Shown: positions 1-24,388 of the stretch, in pieces | Numbering within the stretch: position 1 is the first letter of the stretch | Layout of the letters: each line of letters begins with the position of its first letter | DNA from: Amoebidium appalachense | Taxonomy: Eukaryota > Ichthyosporea | Direction: 5' to 3' | NCBI GenBank assembly: GCA_963693365.1 | Contig: CAVNZM010000002.1 | Span: 15,810,001-15,874,000 of the forward strand | DNA: 64,000 nt | The notes under the pieces: generated by a model | Seen by the model: only the letters and a program-made list of their open reading frames with translations | Told to the model about the DNA's origin: nothing | Databases searched by the model: none | Program-made: the position numbers and the translations under genes

Positions 1-1188
1 TCAGATTCCACACTAGCCAAGAGTCCATAGTGCCAAATAAGGCAGTACCATTTTCCAGCGCCTCCTTGACCCCCTTAACATTCTCCATCAGCCACCTTAA
101 TTTGGGTGCGCAGAACGCCTTCCCCACCGGCAGGCCTGCTTTCTCTTGGAAGATCATGCGGTCGCCATATGATTTGCAAATTCCGCTGGTGCGTGTGTCC
201 GTCCATGGGATGTTGTTGTAAAGCGGCTTGCCAGTTGCCTTGTCCCAAACAATAACAGCACTGCGCTGAGTGGCAATACCAATAGCCTGGCCATGGGGAG
301 GACAGGAAGTGTAAGAAAGGGGCAGCAGGAAAGCGCGGGCGGAGGGGGGGAAGAGGGGAAGGGGGGGGGGGGGGGGGGGGGGGGACATTTAAAAGAATGC
401 AACGTCCAACCACATTGGCGTCATATAGACAAAACTCGATGATTCGCATCATCCCCGTCCGCCTACGGAGAATTGATGTGTGGTATGGCGTGTTCTGTTC
501 TTGCGCACACTCTTTTCCCTTTCTATTTAGGGGCGAGGGGAGGGGGGGGGGGGGGAGGGGTGAGGGGGGTTGCAGTTGGGAGGGGTATAAGTGGCGGGGG
601 GTGGGGGGTTGGGGGGAGGGAGGGAGGGGGTGGGAGGGGAAGGGATTTGTGGTGCTAACAATAGCATGTCACGGATACCCCTCCCCAAGGCCAGATAAAC
701 AAAGCGGCCAATGGCGTTACGCAAAACCAACGCTGCACTTACTTATTAGAGTTATGTGTCAAGTCAACAAAATGTAATATATGTGGTGTATGAAAGTCAC
801 AAATATTCATGATCTATTGGTAGGAGCACATGCTTATAACATTACAGGTACAAAAGCCTGAACAACACACCGCATTCACACGACCTGCCCACAAGTTCAC
901 AAAGGTGCACAGAGAGAGATGCACTTGCACGAATACAAACACCACATATCGCACACACACCTTCACACGCTCGGTCTCGTCAACCCTGGAGAGACACTCC
1001 TCAATGCACATGCGCGAGTTCTCCCAAATTTCGGTGGCATTCTGCTCCACCCACCCCTCCTGCGGGTGGATGTCTCTGTGCTCGGCTGTGTAGCTGTACT
1101 CAATCTCCCCTCCGGACCGTGCCTTGAACAGCGTGAACCTGGTGTTCTTGGTGCCCTGGTCCAACGCGCCGATCAGGTTGTGTGCCAT
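1..1188 (-). CDS. Glycerol-kinase-like FGGY sugar kinase, N-terminal part (runs off window)
   Basis: Exons on the minus strand: 1188-961 (76 codons) and 286 to below 1. The intron 960-287 is GT-AG and joins in phase 0. About 171 residues are visible, and the C-terminal ATPase half lies outside the window. The first exon has the FGGY phosphate-binding start LDQGTKNTRFTLF and the GWVEQN...EIW segment. The second has GIATQR, WDKATGKPLYN, PWTDTRT, AGLP, KLRWLMENV and ALFGTMDSWL, colinear with glycerol kinases, which phosphorylate glycerol to glycerol-3-phosphate in the cytosol. Two glycerol contacts differ from the family. The Glu of the NQRET motif is Ser85 here (R84 is kept), and the Tyr of the YFSA motif is Ala133; the Trp of the WxDxRT motif is kept (W104). 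The substrate may therefore not be glycerol. The start is the first ATG, directly before the FGGY motif. Family placement is firm; the exact substrate is not. Confidence 0.85.
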
Positions 1189-13605
<12,417 letters not shown>

Positions 13606-14081
13606 TGTGCCTGCTTGTGTACGTGTGTGTACGTGTGTGTGCGTGTGTGTACGTGTGTGTGTGATGCCTGGGTGCACACCCACACGTGCGGTTGTGCGGT
13701 TGTGTGTGGTGTTCCAATATGCACTTGTGTTTATGTAGGGTGGGTGGATGGTGTGTGGGGGTTAGATAGATGGGTAGGGTTGGCGTGACATTAGGATATT
13801 GTGGGTTTAGAATCTCTGCTTGTGTTAGGTCTGTGTGAAAGTGTCACTGCGGGGTGTGTATCCCTGCTTTATGTTGTCACCTCTCTCTCTCTCCCTGCTC
13901 CCCATTATTGTGTGTGTGCATGTAGATGTGTCGGCCAAGCTGGCCACGAGGGTACAGACTGTATGTAATTCTATGCCCGTCTGTTGGGGCTCTATTTTGC
14001 TATTAAACACAGGTGGTGCGGTTAGATTGACGGTGGTGATTGTCAAAAACAACTACCCCCCCCCCCCCCCCCCTCCCCCCC

Positions 14082-14121
<40 letters not shown>

Positions 14122-14153
14122 ACCACCACCACCACCACACCCCAAAACAACTA

Positions 14154-14215
<62 letters not shown>

Positions 14216-14264
14216 ACCACCACCACCACCACACGCACACCACCACCACCACCACCACACGCAC

Positions 14265-14307
<43 letters not shown>

Positions 14308-14385
14308 CACACACACTACAAAGAAAGAAAGAAAGAAAGAAAAGCGCGTACAGGAAAAATGGAAAAGAAAAAAAAAGGCACGGTA

Positions 14386-14466
<81 letters not shown>

Positions 14467-15335
14467 CGTAGAAGAACACACACACCGTGGCAAGCTGTGG
14501 ATTGCTCCCAGTCGATTTTATTATGTCATGACTGGGGATTTCCAGGCTTATAAATGCCGTCCCTCTTCCTACTTCACATGTACATGTGCTCGGTCGCGAT
14601 TTAATGGTCTCCTGATACGGACATTTTGTCCTCTATCAATTAGATATTTTTCAAAACCATTGCATTATATTTGCCTTGCTGTTCGAATTCTATTCACATG
14701 AATTCCTCAATGAACTTCCATCTGTTGTGTTTGCCCGGATCCCCTCCCTCCCTCCCCTCCCACGTACACACACACCATGGCCATATGCATCATAGTCACC
14801 ACCTTTTCCAATCACCACAAAAAGAAACGAGAACGTAAAAAAGTTGTAATCAAAGCTTTAGGAAATCAATCAAAATTTAAGGAGTCTTCGAACGAGTGTG
14901 CGCCTGCCCAGTTCATAATTTACTTCCATATTAGGACTGCATGTGTTGCTGTTGCCAGTCTGAGACTCAGGGCCATGGACAAGATCATGGGGAGACACAT
15001 ACAAGAGTATGTGACTGGCAGAATATCTTTATTATCTGGAGTATTATAACTGTGTGCACCAACCAGTGGCGACAATGTTTAAACGTACATGTGCAGCGTC
15101 ATTAGTACATTACACCTACGAAAATGGTACGTCTGCTTTATAATCTCAACAGCTTTTATCATTCATAATGGGATGTGTCACATTTGCTTTTCACACTACT
15201 CTCTTGGCAATCCTTCGATACTCGGACTACGCGCATTCGAAACTGCATTTTCAATAGCAAAACAACACGAGCAAATTTATAGCCTCTATCATTCTACGTT
15301 ATTCCATACCTATGGTCAAGAGTCCTAAAAAGAAA
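13606..15335. other. Convergent intergenic region between PP1 and GPATCH4-like genes
   Basis: PP1 3' flank with an ATTAAA signal candidate at 14002-14007. C-runs, (CA)n and (CCA)n occupy 14054-14316, a (GAAA)n-like stretch 14321-14343, and (CA)n 14391-14464. 14500-15335 is ordinary-complexity DNA. TTTATT at 15028-15033 reads AATAAA on the minus strand, 303 nt beyond the stop of the GPATCH4-like gene. No further gene was seen. Confidence 0.6.
14002..14007 (+). terminator. Poly(A) signal candidate for PP1
   Basis: ATTAAA about 400 nt after the TAG stop, before the repeat block begins. The hexamer is a common variant signal; the site itself is inferred. Confidence 0.35.
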
Positions 15336-16488
15336 TTAATCTCCCGTAGTTTTACTCTTTTTGCCCTTCTTTTTCGACTTTTTTTCCTCCGCCGGTCCGT
15401 CCACCTCTTCACTCTTCCTCTTTGACTTCTTTTCCTTCTTAGTTTCTGAAGAACTTTTATCCTCCTCCTCTTTCACAGCCATTTTTGATTCTTGCTTCTT
15501 TTTCTTGTCTTCACTGACACTTTCATGTTCCTCCTCTTCCGTTCCCTTTTTGCTCTTCTTCTTCTTTTTCTTGCCTTCTTCCTCCCCTTCACCCTCTGAT
15601 TCCTTCTTTTTCTTCTTTTCCTCTTTAGTTTCCTCCTCTCCCTCACCCTTCGATTTCTTCTTCTTCTTCTTCTTTTCCTCCTTTACTTCCTCCTCGGTCG
15701 CCTCTTCACTCTTTGATTTCTTCTTCTTCTTCTTTTCCTCCTTTACTTCCTCCTCGGTCACCTCTTCACTCTTTGATTTCTTTTTCTTCTTCTTTTCCTC
15801 TTTAGTTTCCCCCTCCCCTTCACTCTTCTTAGACTTTTTCTTCTTCTTTCCCCCTTTAGTTTCCTCCTCATCCTCGCTCGCATCCTTCTTCCTCTTTTTC
15901 TTCTCCCCTCCTTGTTCCTCCGCGCTCTCCCTCTTCTTACTCTCCTCACCCGTCCCACTATCAGACGAATCCGTCTGGTTTCCATTTATGGAAGGTGCCC
16001 CCTCGACCTCCACATCACTATCCGAATCGGCACTATGCTTTATCAGTCCGTGGTCTCCGGCACGTTTTAGCTTGGCCACCTGCTTAATACCGTGGCGTGC
16101 CCCCTTGTGGCCTGTCCTCCCCCCACACCTCTTTAGCAGTTCGTCCGCCGTCAATTTCGTCGACATGTCTTCCTCTGGCTTGTGATCGTCCCTGAAAGAT
16201 GAACCAGAGGTTAGGAAGTTAGGCAACACACACTTATTATTGGGAGAATACCGCGAAATAGAGCAGCTCCCGGAAAGGTAAACCTGGTCACAGAGAGATG
16301 AATTCAGACGATTGGGGAGAATGCAGCTGCGAAGACATGAATTTCAGAAGAATGCAGTAAGCAGAGGGGTAGATAGACGTACTGCAAATTGGAGCCTCGT
16401 GTCACAGTTAATATGCAGCAACATAAAAATTATATCCACACATCCGACCATTTCAGAGTGCCCTTGAAATGTGCCCTCGGGGGAGCCG

Positions 16489-16524
<36 letters not shown>

Positions 16525-16969
16525 CCACGGTTCACCGTCCTTCTTCGCAGCCACAAAGAAACCATAGAGCAGCTCATTTGGCTTGTCATCAGCTTCTATT
16601 CTGGTCGACAGTTTGGTTTTCTGCGTCTTCACCTTAACCTCCCCAGACTCCTGCCATAAAGGGAAAGTGCAGATTAGAAAAAAATACGTGCATGTGCTAA
16701 AAAAGGCAATATGTGTTGGCCCAGGTCAGGTGTGCAATGTATCGGCACAACAGCACGTGAATGCTGTGTACGTTTAGCGATTCTGAATAATTGTTCATCA
16801 CGTACTGGACTGTAGACATTTGCACAGACAAACGAATATATCCATGTCAGTTCCCATAGGACAATCATCACTTACAAATATAACAACCAGAACACACATA
16901 CCTCCAGAGTTCTTGCTACCATAACCCGTGGGAATCGTAATTTCCGTTCATCCCCCTCCCCCCCCCCCC

Positions 16970-17000
<31 letters not shown>

Positions 17001-18283
17001 CACCTCCACCATCTTTCTCACCCCCATCGAAAACACAGAAAGTGGAATCTCCGTTCGATTTTTTAGCACAATCCACTTGCCTCAATCCCTCTTAGCATTC
17101 GCATAGACATGCACCACAATAAGCAAGCGAGCGAATGCACACACAAACACACACACACACCTCGTCATGCACCACCTCCATCTTCTTTGCCGCCTTATTG
17201 AAGCAGTGGTCCCACCACGCAAACCCGAAGTCTTCTGCCGCGTGCCCCACCTGACAACCCACCAACATAAATTAGCACGTAACTTGTAGCCAATAAACTT
17301 GAAAAACGATTGATCTTGCCCCATTCCCCAAGGGTACTTCAACCTGTTACATCTTCCACTCTCTGCCCAAACAACTAATCCCCCGATTTTCAACATCAAC
17401 CACATTCACAATAGGCACTACATCAGTCCATTAGAGTGTAGGCCACCTTTGTAACACTGCCGCCTCGATAGCTGCGACAGCGCTATTAGAGGGGTCTTTG
17501 CTCTGGTGGTGTCATGTCCCGTCCCGGCCAAACGAACTGGCCAGCTGGGTGGTGACGCCACGAAAAGCATTGGTAGAACAGGGGGATACACATACAATAC
17601 GTATGGGAGATTGTCAAGAATGTGTAGTGTGCCCCAGGGAAGTGAAAGAGTCAAAAACAGCAAGAGATAAAGCTCCAGAGATTCTTTAATACACTGGATA
17701 AGGCCGGAGAGAGGGGGGGAAGAGGGGGGAGGGGGGACTCACCCCCGTTGCATCTCTCTTCAGGTCGACTTTAATCGCCTCGCTCATGCCCTGCCGGTTC
17801 TTGCCGAGGCCATCACCACTGCAAGCAGCACATTAGGTGACATACAGGAGCACAAGAACACACATACTCACACACGCCCTAGAATTACCACACACACATA
17901 CACACACCCTTATATCCACAACCACGCCCTTATGTCCACACCTACAGACAACCTTTCGGCCACACACACACACTTCACTTCCTACATAGAACAGTAAGAA
18001 AACCGCTTAGACACAGGTCTCATTCTAACAGCCTGGTCTATGCTCTACACTGCGAACGTTGTCATGCCATCAAGCACTCCATAAGATCAAAAACACACAC
18101 ACAGACACACGCACGCACACACCAGGGTACAACGCAGTGCGGTATCGATCTATCTTTTGGAAAACTCTAACCGTACAAAGCAAAAGAGAACGCGCAAAAA
18201 GCCAGCACAACAGCGTGAAAACGTAACACGTACCTCTCCCAGCCATATTTGTTGAGCTGCTTTTTTGCAAAGCTTGAGTTCAT
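15336..18283 (-). CDS. GPATCH4: G-patch protein of the GPATCH4 type, with Lys/Glu-rich tail
   Basis: Exons on the minus strand: 18283-18234, 17818-17743, 17250-17161, 16650-16529, 16191-15336 (TAA), giving 397 aa. The frame closes across all joins. Residues 5-42 form a G-patch (FAKKQLNKYGW, then GDGLGKNRQGMSEAI). Next come GVGHAAEDFGFAWWDHCFNKAA and, after residue 130, LTADELLKRCGGRTGHKGARHG, both characteristic of GPATCH4-like proteins. G-patch proteins typically activate DEAH RNA helicases; GPATCH4 is nucleolar. The last 180 residues are blocks of KKKKK alternating with acidic runs, including a 20-residue tandem repeat (EEVTEEEVKEE type) that fits nucleolar localisation. The exon 4 donor is weak (CC|GTGGGT) and followed at once by a long C-run on the coding strand. 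Function is inferred from family. Confidence 0.86.
15653..15778 (-). repeat. 60-bp coding tandem repeat in the Lys/Glu tail
   Basis: Two near-identical 60-nt units encode KSKSEEVTEEEVKEEKKKKK and the same with V to A, with partly similar units on both sides. It probably arose by slippage in the low-complexity tail. Confidence 0.8.
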
Positions 18284-18557
18284 GGTCGCTTCATCAGGCC
18301 ATACACGGCCGCACTTCAAAAACAGAAGCTCAAAACAGAAAACGTGAAGGCAAAACTGAATGCTTCGTGCACGTGGACAGTGGCTTTATGCCACAGTGGC
18401 GGCAAAATCCAGCTTACTAAATCAGTTTTGAAAGACAGATATCATTTGATTATTTCAAAATGTTAAGTTTTGTAAACGAATCAAAATCATAATTAAAAAG
18501 TTAAAGAATATGTGTCACGACTTTTTAGAACGGGATTGCGCAACAGGCCAACCAGGG

Positions 18558-18588
<31 letters not shown>

Positions 18589-18658
18589 AGGGGGGGGGGC
18601 GCCGGGAGGGAGGGGGCCCGGGGCAGGAGGCCCTGGGCGATGGGGGTGGGGATCCCAG

Positions 18659-18714
<56 letters not shown>

Positions 18715-20033
18715 GACAAGAGGCCTTGTAACCTACATCCGCTTTTCAATGCTATCATTCTTCAACCTGGCACCATCAACCTTTACACACAAGGTTTTCC
18801 AACGAAATGCACCTGCGCTATTAACTCCATTATGTACGTGACTCCTTAAATTGGTACCAGCCAGGGATGATGAGGAATCGTTCGTGAGCTTGGCGTGGTG
18901 TCAGAGAATTAGGAGGTGCACGGGAGCTGGTGCTTCCTATACACTTCTTACACTTCCTAAAACAGAGCAAAAATTCAGTGGCTGACCCTGGCATCACGGT
19001 GTTGCTTTTCAATATCTATTCGCTCTAAGCGCTAGCGGCTCCTTTTTCCCGGTGATCCTGGTGCTCAGGTCTTGGCACTACATAGTGCAACCATATACTT
19101 TCTCGTTAGGCTTGATGAAAATCAAAGCCGGAATGCCCACAATTTGTTATGAACCTACAGCTTCCGGTGGTTTCAGTCATATGTTCCACCCGTGGTTCCA
19201 CCCTGCCCACCCACGTGTGTTGTGCACGCATTTGCTTGTCACCAGGCGCAGTGGCGCAGTGTTTGCTGTGGTTTGTGTGTGTGTGTGTGGGGGGGGGGGA
19301 GGACTCGAGAGCGGAGCAGGGGGAAGGCCCCGGGGGGAGGGGGGGAGGGGGGGGGGGGGGATAGCACGCGTGTGTGGCGTCTGCTTCTGGGGTACTGTCA
19401 CGTGCGACGTGTCAAAATAGAGCTGTTTCTTGGTCATTCTGACCCTTTTTCGGGGTGCAGTTGTATGCTGTAAACCAGTTTCATAAGTGCAATAAGCTAT
19501 GGAGTCGTCAGGTGTCGACTTGTGCACGCAGAAGTTGCTATCTCAGCACAATGTACAAGGAAGCTGCATGTCTGCGTGCCCTTGGTTTATTCCAGGTGTC
19601 GCGTCTATACTGAGCTTTCAGGCTGCTTACACTTTTGAAAGTGCATTCCGATGGTGGATCCCAGCAATCAAGGAAACAAAGTATTGCAAGTGAGTTGTGT
19701 TCGTAAACACGGGGCCTTTGGCACAGAAATGTTGCCAAGAATGTGGACGTGTTCTTGTATTTACCAGCAGTACCTTGTCGTTGCCTTTTTTTTTGTTTCT
19801 AGCTCACACTCGGCTGACAACTCAAACTCTATAATACATGGCTTATTCTGCCAACTAAGTGGTATACTATTGTTCTTCAGCGTTCCTTCATATATGATGC
19901 CAACACCAGGTGTTCAAGTTTATCCACACCTACCAGAGGGGGTTTTGTACTGTCACAACCCCGGAGTGGGCCTTTCTTGCATGCTATTTCTAGGAAAGAA
20001 TAAGTCAACATTTACGTGTATGCTCGTGTTTTC
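18284..20033. other. Gene-poor interval upstream of the GPATCH4-like gene
   Basis: A strongly G-rich block (18560-18713) sits 280-430 nt upstream of the GPATCH4-like ATG and includes one uninterrupted run of 52 G. A second G-rich patch lies at 19288-19360. The rest is ordinary-complexity DNA. A 64-codon open frame at 19499-19693 (+) and a 60-codon frame at 18830-19012 (-) have no recognisable features. Confidence 0.6.
18662..18713 (+). repeat. 52-nt G homopolymer
   Basis: The longest G-run I counted. With the flanking G-rich block it could form stacked quadruplexes. Exact length is likely unreliable in any assembly. Confidence 0.85.
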
Positions 20034-20447
20034 TTACTGCACCTTCTTCTTGCTTGCTGTGGCAGCAATCACCAGCTTGGCAATTGGCAGTGTTCCTTCC
20101 AACGACAGATTCTTGAGGTTAGCCATGTCTTCGAGCTGCTGCAGGAGGGGCTTGGCTAAGTTTGCACCAACACTCCAGGCCTTCACAACACAGTTTTTCG
20201 CAACAAATACTCCAAAGGCCGCACTGAGAAACGCAAAGAGGAGGAGAACAATGGTTGCTACAACCACGACTGTTACACAGGCCGTGCCACAAGCCACACC
20301 GGCCAGCGCAGTGTATTTCAGTGCTCGGAGGGGACCCGACATCTGTTTCTCTTTTCTTGAACGGGTGCGACGGGATGTGGGTGATGAAGGTGGGCTGTTG
20401 GAAGGGATGGACGCGGACTCCTGGCTTATTGTGCGTGTGGCGTCCAT
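20034..20447 (-). CDS. Small membrane protein of unknown function, intronless
   Basis: I do not recognise the family. The frame encodes 137 aa from ATG at 20447 to TAA at 20034-20036. Residues 1-40 are Ser/Pro/Arg-rich and polar (SPPSSPTSRRTRSRKEK), followed by a hydrophobic stretch at about 45-85 long enough for one or two membrane spans (TACVTVVVVATIVLLLFAFL, then AFGVFVA). A more polar part follows, ending in KKK near the C-terminus, which could act as an ER-retrieval-like signal. Third codon positions are C/G-rich as in neighbouring genes, which argues for coding. The region to the right holds CCAAT boxes (20925, 21005) and TATAAGAG, a plausible promoter. Unlike its neighbours it has no intron. 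It could be an exon of a larger gene, but none was found. Confidence 0.55.
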   Translation of the reverse strand: MDATRTISQESASIPSNSPPSSPTSRRTRSRKEKQMSGPLRALKYTALAGVACGTACVTVVVVATIVLLLFAFLSAAFGVFVAKNCVVKAWSVGANLAKPLLQQLEDMANLKNLSLEGTLPIAKLVIAATASKKKVQ

Positions 20448-22306
20448 TGTGATCTTTTGAGATGAGGGCGGGAGTATGGGTTCACGTTGCCAAGAAACTC
20501 TTTAGTGTTTTGAAAGCTGTGGTTACTCTACACGAAAGGACAAAAAGTAACTCTGTTGTTCGGCGATCCCCAGTCAACCAGATTTTGTTTGGAATAGGGC
20601 TCTAATAAAAGGACAAGAAATAGGGCTGTGTGTTTCCTGTGTTTCCTGTTTCCTTTTTCTCTCTTTTTTCTTCTCCTCTTTTTAAGGTGACACCCAAGAC
20701 GACGGTTGTCCGTTTCGTTTTTCGTTATGTCTGTCAGAGTCACGGTGTTGTCTGCTTTTTTCAAATGACTGCGACCAGGGCGTACAATTTTGAGGCTATT
20801 TTACACCAAAATACAAATTTTATGCGGGGCACAGACACGGCTTCGGGAACCTTGGGGTCAGCTCTAAAAAGGAAAACGGGCTCAAAAATCTTGTTTTTCA
20901 GCCCTACCGGAGCCCCGGCGTGAACCAATCAAAACGAGCTAAGCGTCGAAGTGAAAGAAATTGTTTGCACTGCCTCTGTAGCAAATCACGTGGGAGGCAT
21001 CGCGATTGGCTTATAAGAGGTTGTGGAATTTCCCGTAGCCCGCTGTCGACACTCGACTGATCCTTGTGAGCCCATTAATCCCAAAAGACATATGAGAGTA
21101 GGACAATTGAGTACTATATATGAAAACAGTTATTCTATATAAATAACCAAAACCGTCTTAAAGCAAATAAGGATGTTGTTTTCTTGTTTTTGCACATGAC
21201 GAATGCAATGGCAGTGACAATGCATGCAGTGTTGCGCCAATCACAGCAGACCATGCAGAGGAGGGCAAGAGCCGCTGTGTAGCTTGCAGTGTACGAATTG
21301 CAACCCATCATCCAAGCAGCAGGCCTGCCGGCTCCGGGCACGGTACAGTACGTTCAAGAGTCTATGGCAGCAGTTCAATGTTCACTCCGAAACTCCGCCC
21401 TTTAGAATACAGCCATATCACCATGTTTATTGGCTGGGTCCTTAAGAACGCTGTTTTTTTTATAGCATAGCCTGGCGAGTATATAGCCGTTGCTGCAGGC
21501 ACATCTGGCCACCTATCCATGTGGACCCGGCAATCGCGATGTTGTCATACCATGTACAGGGCCGTGTAGAAAGATTCGGTTCCAAATGCATTTGACATAT
21601 CAAACACACCGATTAGCGAAAAAAGTTATATTGCAAGCACCTGTTATGTCCAAAGTTTTAACCTCCCTCTTTTTCTCCTTGGTTTACGTAGATTCCGGAT
21701 GAGGTGTTTGCCACTCGGGCTGAAGTCATGCCTCAGACGACGGCCAGATCTAGACAGGTGTCCATTAGAAGCTAAGTCCAAGACTGTGCCATTTATTTTT
21801 ATTTGTGTTTTATTATATTGCCATTTTTATTATTATTATCTATTCGATGCACCCGGGGACCTATGTCTCTGCGACTTCAAACATGTCCTGCGCATGTACG
21901 GTTCGATGCGTTGCATCTGGGATCCTATGCATTGCATGATCCAGCAGACAAGGACTCAACTCCGCGGTTTGATGAATCATCGGGAAATAAAGTTGCAGGT
22001 CACCTAAAATTTGGGAGTGTGGCATAACTAGTTATAGTGGAGCCAATTGCAAGCATCGCCTCCCTCCCCGCCCCCCCCTCCCCCAACCACCACCACCACC
22101 ACCCCCCGCGGTGGAGGCACCGTCATTCTCTTCCTCCAACCTTTTGTATTTGAAGCCTCCGGATTCCCAACACACTTCTCACAGTGACTCCGTGAGACAG
22201 ATGTAGGAGCCCCCCCCCCCCCCACACACACACACACACCACCACCACCTCGCCCCTCCTCTTTCCCCTCCGTCCCTGAATAATCCCCCGGGGCCCCTCC
22301 CCCCCC

Positions 22307-22355
<49 letters not shown>

Positions 22356-22538
22356 AGAGACACACACAAAATTTCATACGTGCCACCAGGTGGTCCGACT
22401 CCGAAGGAATTATCCAAGCGGGAATAAGAGCAGACCTCTCGCTAAAGAAAAATCCAAAAAAGACCCCAATAATCACATAACCGTGAGCTGACACAACACT
22501 GCCTGGAAATATGGGCTGGAAAGCTGGCCGATCTATTC

Positions 22539-22579
<41 letters not shown>

Positions 22580-22659
22580 AAAAAAAAAAAGAAAAAAAAG
22601 AAAAAGAAGGGGAAAAAAAAAAACATGCACGCGGGCGCACACACTCACGCACGCACGCA

Positions 22660-22918
<259 letters not shown>

Positions 22919-23622
22919 ACGTACACAGGTACACATGCACGCTTGTGCACATCAAATGCATCTCCGTGCACACGCACGTACACACACACCACAGATGTAC
23001 ACACACCGTGACCCCGGCACACACGCACATACAACGCTAGACACCGTGGCCATGGCTTCTAATGCAATTACCACCAATCATAGATTGACTTGGCAACTAT
23101 TGTTCCTTGATCTGGGATGACATTCTCATTCAAACTTTATGGAAACCGGTTTCTCGTTTGTTTGGTTGCTATTCACTACACTGATGACGGGCAAATGCAT
23201 ATTTGTCTATCACAGCATCGTGTGTGTGTGTGTTTTGAGGGGGGTTGGGGGGGGGGGGGGGGGGGGGGGGGGGGTACGTTTTTTTTTTTTTTTTTTTTTT
23301 TTTTTTGGGGGGGGGGGGGGGGTGGGGGGATAGCCAGGGGACGAGGTTGAGAGGGGAAGAAAGGATCAAGGAGGACAGCTACCGGGACGAAGTTGGGTGG
23401 GTTGGTTGTGTGTGTGTGTGTGTGTGTGTGTGAGGGGGGGGGGGGGGGGGGGGGGGGGGGTAGAAATTGAAGAGCAAGGTTGAGATTTGAGCAAGGGAGT
23501 GTCACGGGGTTAAAAAAAGGAAGGGTGCTTTTGGCAAATTAGGGGGGGAAAGGTGGGTGGCGTGGGGGGAGGGGGGGGGGGGGAAGGGGGGGGGATAAAA
23601 GTAGTTCGGGGTGGGTTTAGCA

Positions 23623-23653
<31 letters not shown>

Positions 23654-24327
23654 GCCAAATCGAATGTGACACCCGTGTAGCCACAAACGGAACTGACTGT
23701 GTTGTGCACGACGTGTAGAAAGCTGAAGTGTGTGTGAGTGCACACATCCACGGTGTATGTCAATGTGCTCGCACGCGCTCTTTAGACCTTATACTTATTG
23801 GAGTCTTGGTATTGATTGGTTGGAAACAGCCTGGTAAAGTCCAGCCATAAGTTGGCCGGGAAGGGAGAAGGGGAAGGAGGGAAGGGCGGGGGGTGAGGGG
23901 GGGTTGAGCTCCCCCCCCCCCCCCCCCCCTCTTTTTTTTTTTTTTTTTTTTTTGGGGGGGGGGGGGGGGGTGGGGGGGGGGTAGATTCTTCTCTTTCCCT
24001 TTTCTTCTTTAATAAAATGGAAAAGAAGTTGAACAGTGCCCTACACAGGAGTTCGCCATGGGCTGTCGATATAAAAACGGGTGGGGGAAGGGGGGGGGGG
24101 GAGGTGGAGGGGGAGGATGGGAGGGAAAGAGGCCTGGAGGTGATCAGGAGGAGAGGGAGGGGTAGGTACTACGAGAGGCTCCTTGGAAAGGGCCCAGGGA
24201 AGAGTGGGTGATCGGGGTTGGAGGAGGCTTGAGGGGGCGGGGGGGGGGGGGGGGGGGGGGGGGGAGGGAGAGCCTGGAGAGAGAGAGAGAGAGAAAGAGG
24301 GATAATGTTGAGTCGGACCTGAATGAC

Positions 24328-24388
<61 letters not shown>

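Noticed and set aside
15361-16185. 274-codon Ser/Phe-rich frame on the plus strand
   Set aside because: It is the antisense shadow of the Lys/Glu-rich last exon of the GPATCH4-like gene, which has splice-joined conserved domains.
16881-17060. Candidate extra exon in the GPATCH4-like gene (GEKDGGGGG-like frame)
   Set aside because: Exons 3 and 4 already join in phase 0 with family-consistent sequence, and this stretch is C-run plus CA repeat.
19651-20460. 269-codon plus-strand frame
   Set aside because: It overlaps antisense the small membrane-protein gene and has no domain or compositional support in its own frame.
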